From positions 59,678,001 to 59,742,000 of the forward strand of contig CM039462.1 of assembly GCA_022414725.1 (NCBI GenBank): a stretch of DNA of 64,000 bases, in the 5' to 3' direction. Source of the DNA: Microglena sp. YARC (lineage: Eukaryota > Chlorophyta > Chlorophyceae > Chlamydomonadales > Chlamydomonadaceae). Position numbers and translations under genes: made by a program. Shown here piece by piece: positions 22,566-35,200 of this stretch; the first letter of the stretch is position 1, and every line of letters starts with the position of its first letter. Under the pieces are notes generated by a model. It had not been told where the DNA came from and ran no database searches. It saw nothing but the letters and a program-made list of their open reading frames with translations.

Positions 22566-25500
22566 GATTGATTGACTGATTGATTGACTCAGTTCATCCC
22601 TGTCTGTTTTTCTGTCTCTCACCCTGCCAGCTTGTCTTGTTGATTGCTTGACTGATCCAGTCTATCCCTGTCTGTCTCTGCCTGCTTGTCTCGTTGATTG
22701 ATTCACTGATTGATTGATTTAGTCTATCCCCGCCTGCCTGTCACTTTGTCTGCTTTTCTCGTTGATTGATTGAATGATTAATTGATTAACCGATTGATTT
22801 ATTGATTCAGTCTATCCCTGTCCGCCTGACTGTCTCTCTGTCTGCTTGTCTTAATTGATTGATTGACTGACTGATTGACCGACTAATTGATTCAGTCTAT
22901 CCCTGCCTGTCTGTCTATAACTGCCTGCATGCCTTGTTGATTGATTGATTTATTGACTAAATGTTTGATTGATTTATCGATCGATTGATTCAGCGTGTAT
23001 CTCTTTCTGCCTTAGCCAGCCTCTGCCTACCGGCTTGTCTTGTTGATTGATTGATTGATTGATTGATTGATTAATGCTACCTATCCCTGTCTGTCTGTCT
23101 CTACCTGCCTGCACGTCCTGTTGATTTATTGACTGATTGATCGATTCAGTCTATCACTGTCAGTCAGTCAGTCTGTCTGACTCACCATCTCCCTTCTTTG
23201 GTTTCACAGCCAGATGGGTCTTGGCACAATCTGAGAAACCAACGTTTACGCCATGGGGGGAGGGCACCTTGGGAAAGACCTAGACCAACATGTGAATAGG
23301 AGGGGAAGGATTAGACAGTATTTGTATACAGCATTTTATACAGTATTCTATACAGTATTTGTAGACAGTAATTTTATACAGTATTTGTAGACAGTAATTT
23401 TAGACAGAATTCATTGCGCCATGGGGGAAGGGCTCCTTGGGAAATACCTAGACCGAAGTGCTAATAGGAGGGGAAGGATTAGACAGTATGTTTAGACAAT
23501 ACTTCTAGGCAGCATTTAGGCAGTATGTTTTGACAGCATTTTAGACAGTAATTTTATACATGATTATTTGCGCAATGGGAGGGGAGGGCAGCTTTGACAA
23601 GTTCTATGCAGCGTCATATGCGACGCTAAAAATTGGCGGAGAGTGATTGCGACAGAGCGACAGGTGGCAATGGAAGCGAGCGTTCAGGATCGTTGGCTGA
23701 CGTGTCAGGCTTCATCGTGGTCAGGCGGTCGGTCGGTCGGTTGGGCGGACAAATGGGTAAACATGGGGGCTCCGCCAAAAATACAATAAATAAAGGCCCA
23801 AGTGTGAATAAGAGGGGAAGGATACGACAGCAATTTTATACAGTATTTTTATACAGCACCTTTAGACTGTATTTGTATACAGCATTTGTATACAGCATTT
23901 GTAAACAGTATTTTTAGACAGTATGTTTATACGGTATGTTTATACGGTGTTTGTAGACAGTACATTATAACACATTTTTAGGCAGTACATTATTTATTTG
24001 TAGACAGTACATTATAACAAATTTTTATGTTTTACGCCACGGGGGAGGGGGGGGGGGGGGGGGGGGGGGGGCAGCTTGGGAGAGACCGAGATCCAAGTGT
24101 GAATAGTAGGGGAAGGACAAGACAGCACATGTATAAGCCAATAGAGTTGCGAGCAACCTCCCTTAGGGTTAGGGGTTGACTTGGCCAGGGGCCCACTGAA
24201 AGGTTGTGAGTAGAAGGTATTTAAGGCCTCTCCATAGACAACACCCCTGGTGTTGGACAGGGCGGTACTAGCGAGTGGTATACAGTATTTTTATACATCA
24301 TTTTCTACAGTATTTGTAGACAGAATGTTCTTACACCATTTTAGACAATGTTTTTAGACAACATTTTAGACAGCATTTTAGACAATGTTTTTAGACAGCA
24401 TTTACGCCAATAGTTTTACGCCATGGGGGGAGGGCAGCTTGGGAGAGACCGAGATCCAAATGTAAATAGGAGGGGAAGTTGGTGGTTGGCCCCAGTGCAA
24501 GCAAACAGGCTGGTCGCGCCTCACAATAAGACATACTATTTATTGGTTTAATAGGAGGGAAAGGATTACACACACAAACACACAAACACAAAAAAATGAA
24601 ACAAGGCGGTAGCGATGTAGGAAGCACTTGAAAATGTAATATTCGCTTATTGGCAGCTCACCAGGTGATCAATACCAGCAGAGCCCTTTTCTGAATCGAA
24701 AGAAGCTCTGGTGGAGCAGACACAAACATACACACCTACATACACCTACATACACGCACCTACATACACACATACATAGACTAACATACACACACACACA
24801 AACATACACACATACATACACACACATACACTAACATACACACACATACACTAACATACACACACATACATACATACATATACACACACACATTAACTAA
24901 CAAACGCACAAATGAAACAAGAAGGCGGCAGCAATGTAGGAAGCACTTGAAAATGTAATATTGGCTTATTGGCAGCTCATCAGGTGATCGATACCAGCAG
25001 AGCCTTTTCTGAAACGAAAAAAGCTCTGGTGGAACAGAAACAAACATACACACATACATACACACACATACATACACATACATACACACACATACATGCA
25101 CACATACACTAACATACACACAAACATACATACACACACATGCATAAACATACATACACACACATACATACACTTACATACACACACAAATGAAACAAGA
25201 TGGCGGCAGCGATGTAGGAAGCACTTGAAAATTTAATATTGGCAGCTCACCAGGTGATTGCTACGAGAAGAGCCCCTTTCTGAATTGTCTCAGAATTGTC
25301 AAAATTCAAAGCAATAAAGCCTTTCAAGCCATAACGCATTCACACCTTTCAAGTTATAATGCATACATGAATTTCAAGTTGTAACGCATACATGCATTTC
25401 AAGTTATAATGCATACATGCATTTCAAGTTATAATGCATACATGCATTTCAAGTTATAATGCATACATGCATTTCAAGTTATAATGCATACATGCATTTC

Positions 25501-26237
25501 AAGCTATAATGCATACATGCATTTCAAGTTATAATGCATACATGCATTTCAAGTTATAATGCATACATGAATTACAAGTTGTAACGCATACATGCATTTC
25601 AAGTTATAACGCATACAAATAATAACACGTGAATACATTAACGCATTGCGCATATAAATAATAACACGCGGATACAGTAACACATATAAATGATGACACG
25701 TGAAAATATTTACGCTTATGAATAAAAAAACGCGATTGCATTATCGCATGTAAATGACAACACGTGAATACATTAACTCAAATACATAATAACACGCGAA
25801 TATATTAACGCATATAAATAACACGTGAATGCATTAACGCACATACATAATGAAACGTCAATACATTAACGCAAATAAAATATAAACATGAATACATTAA
25901 CACAAATAAAACACAAACGCGGATACATTAACGCATATTTATAATAACACTCGAATACATTCATGCATTTAAATAATAACACTCGAATACATTCATGCAA
26001 ATAAAACATAAATGTGAATACATTAAGGCATATGAATAATAACACTCGAATACATTCATGCATAAAAATAATAACACGTGAATACATTAACGCATATACA
26101 TAATAACGCGCGAATACATTAACGCATATACATAATAACACTCGAATACATTCACAAAATGTGTATACATATAAAAATAACGCACTGTCTCCCCTCCCTC
26201 TTCAGCTGCTTCCAGGTACATCAAGACAGTGGCATAT
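20495..26237 (-). CDS. prolyl 4-hydroxylase, multi-exon, both ends missing
   Basis: Four exons are identified on the minus strand: 26237-26182 (YATVLMYLEAAEEGGETV), 23230-23186 (CAKTHLAVKPKKGD), 21959-21854 (ILFHSMKP to TKW) and 20586-20495 (IHASHYTMGDK onward). They cover the 2-oxoglutarate and Fe(II) dioxygenase fold from the ATVLMYL strand to the end. The third exon carries the distal iron His (MHGACPV) and, ten residues later, the Lys (KGEKW) that binds 2-oxoglutarate. The upstream HxD exon would lie at or beyond the assembly gap. An exon carrying the usual VFP segment between exons 1 and 2 was not found. The enzyme hydroxylates peptidyl proline in the ER or Golgi; in algae the substrates are hydroxyproline-rich glycoproteins. 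Introns hold junction ladders, including a 10.7-kb satellite. Confidence 0.85.
20587..20985 (-). repeat. acceptor-side ladder of the P4H IHASHY exon
   Basis: Three additional copies start at 20684, 20789 and 20942. Each has the intron end (tttactatgcatgcag) plus about 48-50 exon bases (GATCCATGCCAGCCACTACA onward) with minor changes, then AT-rich sequence with ATACATGTAAAT. Copies stop before KEVAEKL and carry no donor. Confidence 0.88.
21075..21420 (-). pseudogene. charged, helix-forming ORF fragment, possibly transposon-derived
   Basis: Minus-strand frames contain AERERE/MERRWEFDAQAWKFDI-type and FVEDKADEEMKQTLKFW-type stretches, rich in Arg, Glu, Lys and Trp. They lie in different frames and are broken by stops. 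Such sequences occur in transposon-derived Myb-like or coiled-coil proteins, but I cannot name a family. The composition is unlike the repeat-rich flanks. Confidence 0.35.
21490..21850 (-). repeat. donor-side copy of the P4H catalytic exon plus CCA/CCCC repeat
   Basis: Positions 21490-21560 repeat the end of the exon (codons SMHGACPVLKGEKWSMTK and donor gtgatc) nearly unchanged. Between this copy and the real exon lie a poly-C run (about 21576-21603) and a (CCACCA)n repeat to 21835. Confidence 0.85.
21854..21959 (-). CDS. prolyl 4-hydroxylase exon: catalytic His and 2-oxoglutarate Lys
   Basis: This 106-bp exon (acceptor cccctgtag, donor gtgagc) encodes ILFHSMKPQTGKLEERS and then MHGACPVLKGEKWSMTK plus a split Trp. 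The His of MHGACPV is the distal Fe(II) ligand; the Lys ten residues later in KGEKW is the 2-oxoglutarate anchor. A further acceptor-side copy lies at 22163-22202 and a donor-side copy at 21490-21560. Confidence 0.9.
21985..22205 (-). repeat. TG-rich intron and acceptor-side copy of the P4H catalytic exon
   Basis: At 22163-22202 the acceptor and first bases of the exon (codons ILFHSMKP) recur in minus orientation with a tttag acceptor. The space to the true acceptor at 21960 is filled by GGAGTGTGTGTGGG-type repeats. Confidence 0.8.
22518..23185. repeat. GATT microsatellite and CTGTCTGTC higher-order array
   Basis: Superunits of about 90-110 bp combine (GATT)n with TTCAGTCTATCCCTGTCTG and TGCCTGCTTGTCTTG. 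On the minus strand the array starts directly at the donor of the exon 23230-23186, so it may be a ladder of intron-start sequence. Confidence 0.75.
23186..23230 (-). CDS. prolyl 4-hydroxylase exon: LAVKPKKGD
   Basis: This 45-bp exon (acceptor ggtttctcag, donor gtgagt) encodes CAKTHLAVKPKKGD plus the first base of Ala. The family motif is GLAVKPxKGDALLF. Its exit phase joins exactly to the next exon to give KKGDAILFHSMKP, which supports the model strongly. Confidence 0.82.
23240..24480. repeat. degenerate tandem array of GCCATGGGGGGAGGGC / TAGACAGTATTT units
   Basis: Units contain a block such as GCCATGGGGGGAGGGCAGC-TTGGGA followed by GTGAATAGGAGGGGAAGGAT, then runs of TAGACAGTATTTTTATACAG. 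About five blocks are seen near 23250, 23420, 23800, 24045 and 24420. On the minus strand the block lies just before the acceptor of the P4H exon at 23230. A 120-bp unrelated segment (24125-24275) with AACCTCCCTTAGGGTTAGGG interrupts the array. Confidence 0.7.
23600..23790. mobile_element. dispersed GC-rich element, copy 1
   Basis: Contains CTATGCAGCGTC, GCGACGCTAAAAATTGGCGG, GATCGTTGGCTGACGTGTCA and ends near GGGGGCTCCGCC. Related copies lie at 42225-42455 and 54245-54460. No coding capacity is evident; it could be a MITE or SINE. Confidence 0.65.
24590..25300. repeat. three-copy tandem unit with a junction-like core
   Basis: A unit of about 290 bp is repeated at 24590, 24905 and 25190. Each contains AAGCACTTGAAAATGTAATA and, on the minus strand, TCAGAAAAGG...ATCACCTG|gtgagctgcc, which resembles an exon end with a good donor. 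(CACATACA)n fills the rest. The coding meaning is unclear; it does not match the expected P4H segment convincingly. Confidence 0.6.
25330..26165. repeat. two tandem arrays beside the ATVLMYL exon
   Basis: Positions 25330-25615 are a 25-bp repeat (TTTCAAGTTATAATGCATAC plus ATGCA). Positions 25615-26165 are a degenerate array of 30-38-bp units containing AATAATAACACG, GAATACATTAACGCATAT. Confidence 0.85.
26182..26237 (-). CDS. prolyl 4-hydroxylase exon: ATVLMYL / EEGGET
   Basis: This 56-bp exon (acceptor atcgttcag, donor gttatt) encodes YATVLMYLEAAEEGGETV. This is the signature of C-P4H-type dioxygenases (consensus R-x-ATVLMYL-x-x-V-EEGGET), and the Thr and Glu of GGET are invariant in the family. 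Its left half is the template of the satellite at 26238-36971. Confidence 0.85.
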
Positions 26238-29200
26238 CTGAACGATGATGAAATTGTATGAAGAGATTAGATCAAATATATGTTGAAAATAATGCTTTGA
26301 TTTGAATGTACCATGTTACTGCTCCCAGGTTCATCAGCACAGTGGCATACCTATCTGATGTTAGAATTGTTTGAAAATATTAGATAGAGTATGTTTTGAA
26401 AATAATGCTTTGATTTGAATGTACCATGTTACTGCTCCCAGGTTAATCAGCACAGTGGCATACCTATCTGATGTTAGAATTGTTTGAAAATATTAGATAG
26501 AGTCTGTTTTGAAAATAATGCTTTGATTTGAATGTACCATGTTACTGCTCCCAGGTTCATCAGCACAGTGGCATACCTATCTGATGTTAGAATTGTTTGA
26601 AAATATTAGATAGAGTCTGTTTTGAAAATAATGCTTTGATTTGAATGTACCATGTTACTGCTCCCAGGTTCATCAGCACAGTGGCATACCTATCTGATGT
26701 TAGAATTGTTTGAAAATATTAGATAGAGTCTGTTTTGAAAATAATGCTTTGATTTGAATGTACCATGTTACTGCTCCCAGGTTCATCAGCACAGTGGCAT
26801 ACCTATCTGATGTTAGAATTGTTTGAAAATATTAGATAGAGTATGTTTTGAAAATAATGCTTTGATTTGAATGTACCATGTTACTGCTCCCAGGTTCATC
26901 AGCACAGTGGCATACCTATCTGATGTTAGAATTGTTTGAAAATATTAGATAGAGTATGTTTTGAAAATAATGCTTTGATTTGAATGTACCATGTTACTGC
27001 TCCCAGGTTCATCAGCACAGTGGCATACCTATCTGATGTTAGAATTGTTTTGAAAATATTAGATAGAGTATGTTTTGAAAATAATGCTTTGATTTGAATG
27101 TACCATGTTACTGCTCCCAGGTTCATCAGCACAGTGGCATACCTATCTGATGTTAGAATTGTTTGAAAATATTAGATAGAGTATGTTTTGAAAATAATGC
27201 TTTGATTTGAATGTACCATGTTACTGCTCCCAGGTTCATCAGCACAGTGGCATACCTATCTGATGTTAGAATTGTTTGAAAATATTAGATAGAGTATGTT
27301 TTGAAAATAATGCTTTGATTTGAATGTACCATGTTACTGCTCCCAGGTTCATCAGCACAGTGGCATACCTATCTGATGTTAGAATTGTTTGAAAATATTA
27401 GATAGAGTATGTTTTGAAAATAATGCTTTGATTTGAATGTACCATGTTACTGCTCCCAGGTTCATCAGCACAGTGGCATACCTATCTGATGTTAGAATTG
27501 TTTGAAAATATTAGATAGAGTATGTTTTGAAAATAATGCTTTGATTTGAATGTACCATGTTACTGCTCCCAGGTTCATCAGCACAGTGGCATACCTATCT
27601 GATGTTAGAATTGTTTGAAAATATTAGATAGAGTATGTTTTGAAAATAATGCTTTGATTTGAATGTACCATGTTACTGCTCCCAGGTTCATCAGCACAGT
27701 GGCATACCTATCTGATGTTAGAATTGTTTGAAAATATTAGATAGAGTATGTTTTGAAAATAATGCTTTGATTTGAATGTACCATGTTACTGCTCCCAGGT
27801 TCATCAGCACAGTGGCATACCTATCTGATGTTAGAATTGTTTGAAAATATTAGATAGAGTATGTTTTTGAAAATAATGCTTTGATTTGAATGTACCATGT
27901 TACTGCTCCCAGGTTCATCAGCACAGTGGCATACCTATCTGATGTTAGAATTGTTTGAAAATATTAGATAGAGTATGTTTTGAAAATAATGCTTTGATTT
28001 GAATGTACCATGTTACTGCTCCCAGGTTCATCAGCACAGTGGCATACCTATCTGATGTTAGAATTGTTTGAAAATATTAGATAGAGTATGTTTTGAAAAT
28101 AATGCTTTGATTTGAATGTACCATGTTACTGCTCCCAGGTTCATCAGCACAGTGGCATACCTATCTGATGTTAGAATTGTTTGAAAATATTAGATAGAGT
28201 ATGTTTTGAAAATAATGCTTTGATTTGAATGTACCATGTTACTGCTCCCAGGTTCATCAGCACAGTGGCATACCTATCTGATGTTAGAATTGTTTGAAAA
28301 TATTAGATAGAGTATGTTTTGAAAATAATGCTTTGATTTGAATGTACCATGTTACTGCTCCCAGGTTCATCAGCACAGTGGCATACCTATCTGATGTTAG
28401 AATTGTTTGAAAATATTAGATAGAGTATGTTTTGAAAATAATGCTTTGATTTGAATGTACCATGTTACTGCTCCCAGGTTCATCAGCACAGTGGCATACC
28501 TATCTGATGTTAGAATTGTTTGAAAATATTAGATAGAGTATGTTTTGAAAATAATGCTTTGATTTGAATGTACCATGTTACTGCTCCCAGGTTCATCAGC
28601 ACAGTGGCATACCTATCTGATGTTAGAATTGTTTGAAAATATTAGATAGAGTATGTTTTGAAAATAATGCTTTGATTTGAATGTACCATGTTACTGCTCC
28701 CAGGTTCATCAGCACAGTGGCATACCTATCTGATGTTAGAATTGTTTGAAAATATTAGATAGAGTATGTTTTGAAAATAATGCTTTGATTTGAATGTACC
28801 ATGTTACTGCTCCCAGGTTCATCAGCACAGTGGCATACCTATCTGATGTTAGAATTGTTTGAAAATATTAGATAGAGTATGTTTTGAAAATAATGCTTTG
28901 ATTTGAATGTACCATGTTACTGCTCCCAGGTTCATCAGCACAGTGGCATACCTATCTGATGTTAGAATTGTTTGAAAATATTAGATAGAGTATGTTTTGA
29001 AAATAATGCTTTGATTTGAATGTACCATGTTACTGCTCCCAGGTTCATCAGCACAGTGGCATACCTATCTGATGTTAGAATTGTTTGAAAATATTAGATA
29101 GAGTATGTTTTGAAAATAATGCTTTGATTTGAATGTACCATGTTACTGCTCCCAGGTTCATCAGCACAGTGGCATACCTATCTGATGTTAGAATTGTTTG

Positions 29201-32200
29201 AAAATATTAGATAGAGTATGTTTTGAAAATAATGCTTTGATTTGAATGTACCATGTTACTGCTCCCAGGTTCATCAGCACAGTGGCATACCTATCTGATG
29301 TTAGAATTGTTTGAAAATATTAGATAGAGTATGTTTTGAAAATAATGCTTTGATTTGAATGTACCATGTTACTGCTCCCAGGTTCATCAGCACAGTGGCA
29401 TACCTATCTGATGTTAGAATTGTTTGAAAATATTAGATAGAGTATGTTTTGAAAATAATGCTTTGATTTGAATGTACCATGTTACTGCTCCCAGGTTCAT
29501 CAGCACAGTGGCATACCTATCTGATGTTAGAATTGTTTGAAAATATTAGATAGAGTATGTTTTTGAAAATAATGCTTTGATTTGAATGTACCATGTTACT
29601 GCTCCCAGGTTCATCAGCACAGTGGCATACCTATCTGATGTTAGAATTGTTTGAAAATATTAGATAGAGTATGTTTTGAAAATAATGCTTTGATTTGAAT
29701 GTACCATGTTACTGCTCCCAGGTTCATCAGCACAGTGGCATACCTATCTGATGTTAGAATTGTTTGAAAATATTAGATAGAGTATGTTTTGAAAATAATG
29801 CTTTGATTTGAATGTACCATGTTACTGCTCCCAGGTTCATCAGCACAGTGGCATACCTATCTGATGTTAGAATTGTTTGAAAATATTAGATAGAGTATGT
29901 TTTGAAAATAATGCTTTGATTTGAATGTACCATGTTACTGCTCCCAGGTTCATCAGCACAGTGGCATACCTATCTGATGTTAGAATTGTTTGAAAATATT
30001 AGATAGAGTATGTTTTTGAAAATAATGCTTTGATTTGAATGTACCATGTTACTGCTCCCAGGTTCATCAGCACAGTGGCATACCTATCTGATGTTAGAAT
30101 TGTTTGAAAATATTAGATAGAGTATGTTTTGAAAATAATGCTTTGATTTGAATGTACCATGTTACTGCTCCCAGGTTCATCAGCACAGTGGCATACCTAT
30201 CTGATGTTAGAATTGTTTGAAAATATTAGATAGAGTATGTTTTGAAAATAATGCTTTGATTTGAATGTACCATGTTACTGCTCCCAGGTTCATCAGCACA
30301 GTGGCATACCTATCTGATGTTAGAATTGTTTGAAAATATTAGATAGAGTATGTTTTGAAAATAATGCTTTGATTTGAATGTACCATGTTACTGCTCCCAG
30401 GTTCATCAGCACAGTGGCATACCTATCTGATGTTAGAATTGTTTGAAAATATTAGATAGAGTATGTTTTGAAAATAATGCTTTGATTTGAATGTACCATG
30501 TTACTGCTCCCAGGTTCATCAGCACAGTGGCATACCTATCTGATGTTAGAATTGTTTGAAAATATTAGATAGAGTATGTTTTGAAAATAATGCTTTGATT
30601 TGAATGTACCATGTTACTGCTCCCAGGTTCATCAGCACAGTGGCATACCTATCTGATGTTAGAATTGTTTGAAAATATTAGATAGAGTATGTTTTGAAAA
30701 TAATGCTTTGATTTGAATGTACCATGTTACTGCTCCCAGGTTCATCAGCACAGTGGCATACCTATCTGATGTTAGAATTGTTTGAAAATATTAGATAGAG
30801 TATGTTTTTGAAAATAATGCTTTGATTTGAATGTACCATGTTACTGCTCCCAGGTTCATCAGCACAGTGGCATACCTATCTGATGTTAGAATTGTTTGAA
30901 AATATTAGATAGAGTATGTTTTGAAAATAATGCTTTGATTTGAATGTACCATGTTACTGCTCCCAGGTTCATCAGCACAGTGGCATACCTATCTGATGTT
31001 AGAATTGTTTGAAAATATTAGATAGAGTATGTTTTGAAAATAATGCTTTGATTTGAATGTACCATGTTACTGCTCCCAGGTTCATCAGCACAGTGGCATA
31101 CCTATCTGATGTTAGAATTGTTTGAAAATATTAGATAGAGTATGTTTTGAAAATAATGCTTTGATTTGAATGTACCATGTTACTGCTCCCAGGTTCATCA
31201 GCACAGTGGCATACCTATCTGATGTTAGAATTGTTTGAAAATATTAGATAGAGTATGTTTTGAAAATAATGCTTTGATTTGAATGTACCATGTTACTGCT
31301 CCCAGGTTCATCAGCACAGTGGCATACCTATCTGATGTTAGAATTGTTTGAAAATATTAGATAGAGTATGTTTTGAAAATAATGCTTTGATTTGAATGTA
31401 CCATGTTACTGCTCCCAGGTTCATCAGCACAGTGGCATACCTATCTGATGTTAGAATTGTTTGAAAATATTAGATAGAGTATGTTTTGAAAATAATGCTT
31501 TGATTTGAATGTACCATGTTACTGCTCCCAGGTTCATCAGCACAGTGGCATACCTATCTGATGTTAGAATTGTTTGAAAATATTAGATAGAGTATGTTTT
31601 GAAAATAATGCTTTGATTTGAATGTACCATGTTACTGCTCCCAGGTTCATCAGCACAGTGGCATACCTATCTGATGTTAGAATTGTTTGAAAATATTAGA
31701 TAGAGTATGTTTTGAAAATAATGCTTTGATTTGAATGTACCATGTTACTGCTCCCAGGTTCATCAGCACAGTGGCATACCTATCTGATGTTAGAATTGTT
31801 TGAAAATATTAGATAGAGTATGTTTTGAAAATAATGCTTTGATTTGAATGTACCATGTTACTGCTCCCAGGTTCATCAGCACAGTGGCATACCTATCTGA
31901 TGTTAGAATTGTTTGAAAATATTAGATAGAGTATGTTTTGAAAATAATGCTTTGATTTGAATGTACCATGTTACTGCTCCCAGGTTCATCAGCACAGTGG
32001 CATACCTATCTGATGTTAGAATTGTTTGAAAATATTAGATAGAGTATGTTTTGAAAATAATGCTTTGATTTGAATGTACCATGTTACTGCTCCCAGGTTC
32101 ATCAGCACAGTGGCATACCTATCTGATGTTAGAATTGTTTGAAAATATTAGATAGAGTATGTTTTGAAAATAATGCTTTGATTTGAATGTACCATGTTAC

Positions 32201-35200
32201 TGCTCCCAGGTTCATCAGCACAGTGGCATACCTATCTGATGTTAGAATTGTTTGAAAATATTAGATAGAGTATGTTTTGAAAATAATGCTTTGATTTGAA
32301 TGTACCATGTTACTGCTCCCAGGTTCATCAGCACAGTGGCATACCTATCTGATGTTAGAATTGTTTGAAAATATTAGATAGAGTATGTTTTGAAAATAAT
32401 GCTTTGATTTGAATGTACCATGTTACTGCTCCCAGGTTCATCAGCACAGTGGCATACCTATCTGATGTTAGAATTGTTTGAAAATATTAGATAGAGTATG
32501 TTTTGAAAATAATGCTTTGATTTGAATGTACCATGTTACTGCTCCCAGGTTCATCAGCACAGTGGCATACCTATCTGATGTTAGAATTGTTTGAAAATAT
32601 TAGATAGAGTATGTTTTGAAAATAATGCTTTGATTTGAATGTACCATGTTACTGCTCCCAGGTTCATCAGCACAGTGGCATACCTATCTGATGTTAGAAT
32701 TGTTTGAAAATATTAGATAGAGTATGTTTTGAAAATAATGCTTTGATTTGAATGTACCATGTTACTGCTCCCAGGTTCATCAGCACAGTGGCATACCTAT
32801 CTGATGTTAGAATTGTTTGAAAAATATTAGATAGAGTATGTTTTGAAAATAATGCTTTGATTTGAATGTACCATGTTACTGCTCCCAGGTTCATCAGCAC
32901 AGTGGCATACCTATCTGATGTTAGAATTGTTTGAAAATATTAGATAGAGTATGTTTTGAAAATAATGCTTTGATTTGAATGTACCATGTTACTGCTCCCA
33001 GGTTCATCAGCACAGTGGCATACCTATCTGATGTTAGAATTGTTTGAAAATATTAGATAGAGTATGTTTTGAAAATAATGCTTTGATTTGAATGTACCAT
33101 GTTACTGCTCCCAGGTTCATCAGCACAGTGGCATACCTATCTGATGTTAGAATTGTTTGAAAATATTAGATAGAGTATGTTTTGAAAATAATGCTTTGAT
33201 TTGAATGTACCATGTTACTGCTCCCAGGTTCATCAGCACAGTGGCATACCTATCTGATGTTAGAATTGTTTGAAAATATTAGATAGAGTATGTTTTGAAA
33301 ATAATGCTTTGATTTGAATGTACCATGTTACTGCTCCCAGGTTCATCAGCACAGTGGCATACCTATCTGATGTTAGAATTGTTTGAAAATATTAGATAGA
33401 GTATGTTTTGAAAATAATGCTTTGATTTGAATGTACCATGTTACTGCTCCCAGGTTCATCAGCACAGTGGCATACCTATCTGATGTTAGAATTGTTTGAA
33501 AATATTAGATAGAGTATGTTTTGAAAATAATGCTTTGATTTGAATGTACCATGTTACTGCTCCCAGGTTCATCAGCACAGTGGCATACCTATCTGATGTT
33601 AGAATTGTTTGAAAATATTAGATAGAGTATGTTTTGAAAATAATGCTTTGATTTGAATGTACCATGTTACTGCTCCAGGTTCATCAGCACAGTGGCATAC
33701 CTATCTGATGTTAGAATTGTTTGAAAATATTAGATAGAGTATGTTTTGAAAATAATGCTTTGATTTGAATGTACCATGTTACTGCTCCCAGGTTCATCAG
33801 CACAGTGGCATACCTATCTGATGTTAGAATTGTTTGAAAATATTAGATAGAGTATGTTTTGAAAATAATGCTTTGATTTGAATGTACCATGTTACTGCTC
33901 CCAGGTTCATCAGCACAGTGGCATACCTATCTGATGTTAGAATTGTTTGAAAATATTAGATAGAGTATGTTTTGAAAATAATGCTTTGATTTGAATGTAC
34001 CATGTTACTGCTCCCAGGTTCATCAGCACAGTGGCATACCTATCTGATGTTAGAATTGTTTGAAAATATTAGATAGAGTATGTTTTGAAAATAATGCTTT
34101 GATTTGAATGTACCATGTTACTGCTCCCAGGTTCATCAGCACAGTGGCATACCTATCTGATGTTAGAATTGTTTGAAAATATTAGATAGAGTATGTTTTG
34201 AAAATAATGCTTTGATTTGAATGTACCATGTTACTGCTCCCAGGTTCATCAGCACAGTGGCATACCTATCTGATGTTAGAATTGTTTGAAAATATTAGAT
34301 AGAGTATGTTTTGAAAATAATGCTTTGATTTGAATGTACCATGTTACTGCTCCCAGGTTCATCAGCACAGTGGCATACCTATCTGATGTTAGAATTGTTT
34401 GAAAATATTAGATAGAGTATGTTTTGAAAATAATGCTTTGATTTGAATGTACCATGTTACTGCTCCCAGGTTCATCAGCACAGTGGCATACCTATCTGAT
34501 GTTAGAATTGTTTGAAAATATTAGATAGAGTATGTTTTGAAAATAATGCTTTGATTTGAATGTACCATGTTACTGCTCCCAGGTTCATCAGCACAGTGGC
34601 ATACCTATCTGATGTTAGAATTGTTTGAAAATATTAGATAGAGTATGTTTTTGAAAATAATGCTTTGATTTGAATGTACCATGTTACTGCTCCCAGGTTC
34701 ATCAGCACAGTGGCATACCTATCTGATGTTAGAATTGTTTGAAAATATTAGATAGAGTATGTTTTGAAAATAATGCTTTGATTTGAATGTACCATGTTAC
34801 TGCTCCCAGGTTCATCAGCACAGTGGCATACCTATCTGATGTTAGAATTGTTTGAAAATATTAGATAGAGTATGTTTTGAAAATAATGCTTTGATTTGAA
34901 TGTACCATGTTACTGCTCCCAGGTTCATCAGCACAGTGGCATACCTATCTGATGTTAGAATTGTTTGAAAATATTAGATAGAGTATGTTTTGAAAATAAT
35001 GCTTTGATTTGAATGTACCATGTTACTGCTCCCAGGTTCATCAGCACAGTGGCATACCTATCTGATGTTAGAATTGTTTGAAAATATTAGATAGAGTATG
35101 TTTTGAAAATAATGCTTTGATTTGAATGTACCATGTTACTGCTCCCAGGTTCATCAGCACAGTGGCATACCTATCTGATGTTAGAATTGTTTGAAAATAT

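Noticed and set aside
24160..24180. Interstitial telomere signal (TTAGGGTTAGGGG)
   Set aside because: Only two units; chance within a unique insert.
24655..25290. P4H KGDALLF motif in the three-copy unit (QKGALLV-like)
   Set aside because: The real KGDA-ILF junction is already assigned to exons 23230-23186 and 21959-21854 with perfect phase.
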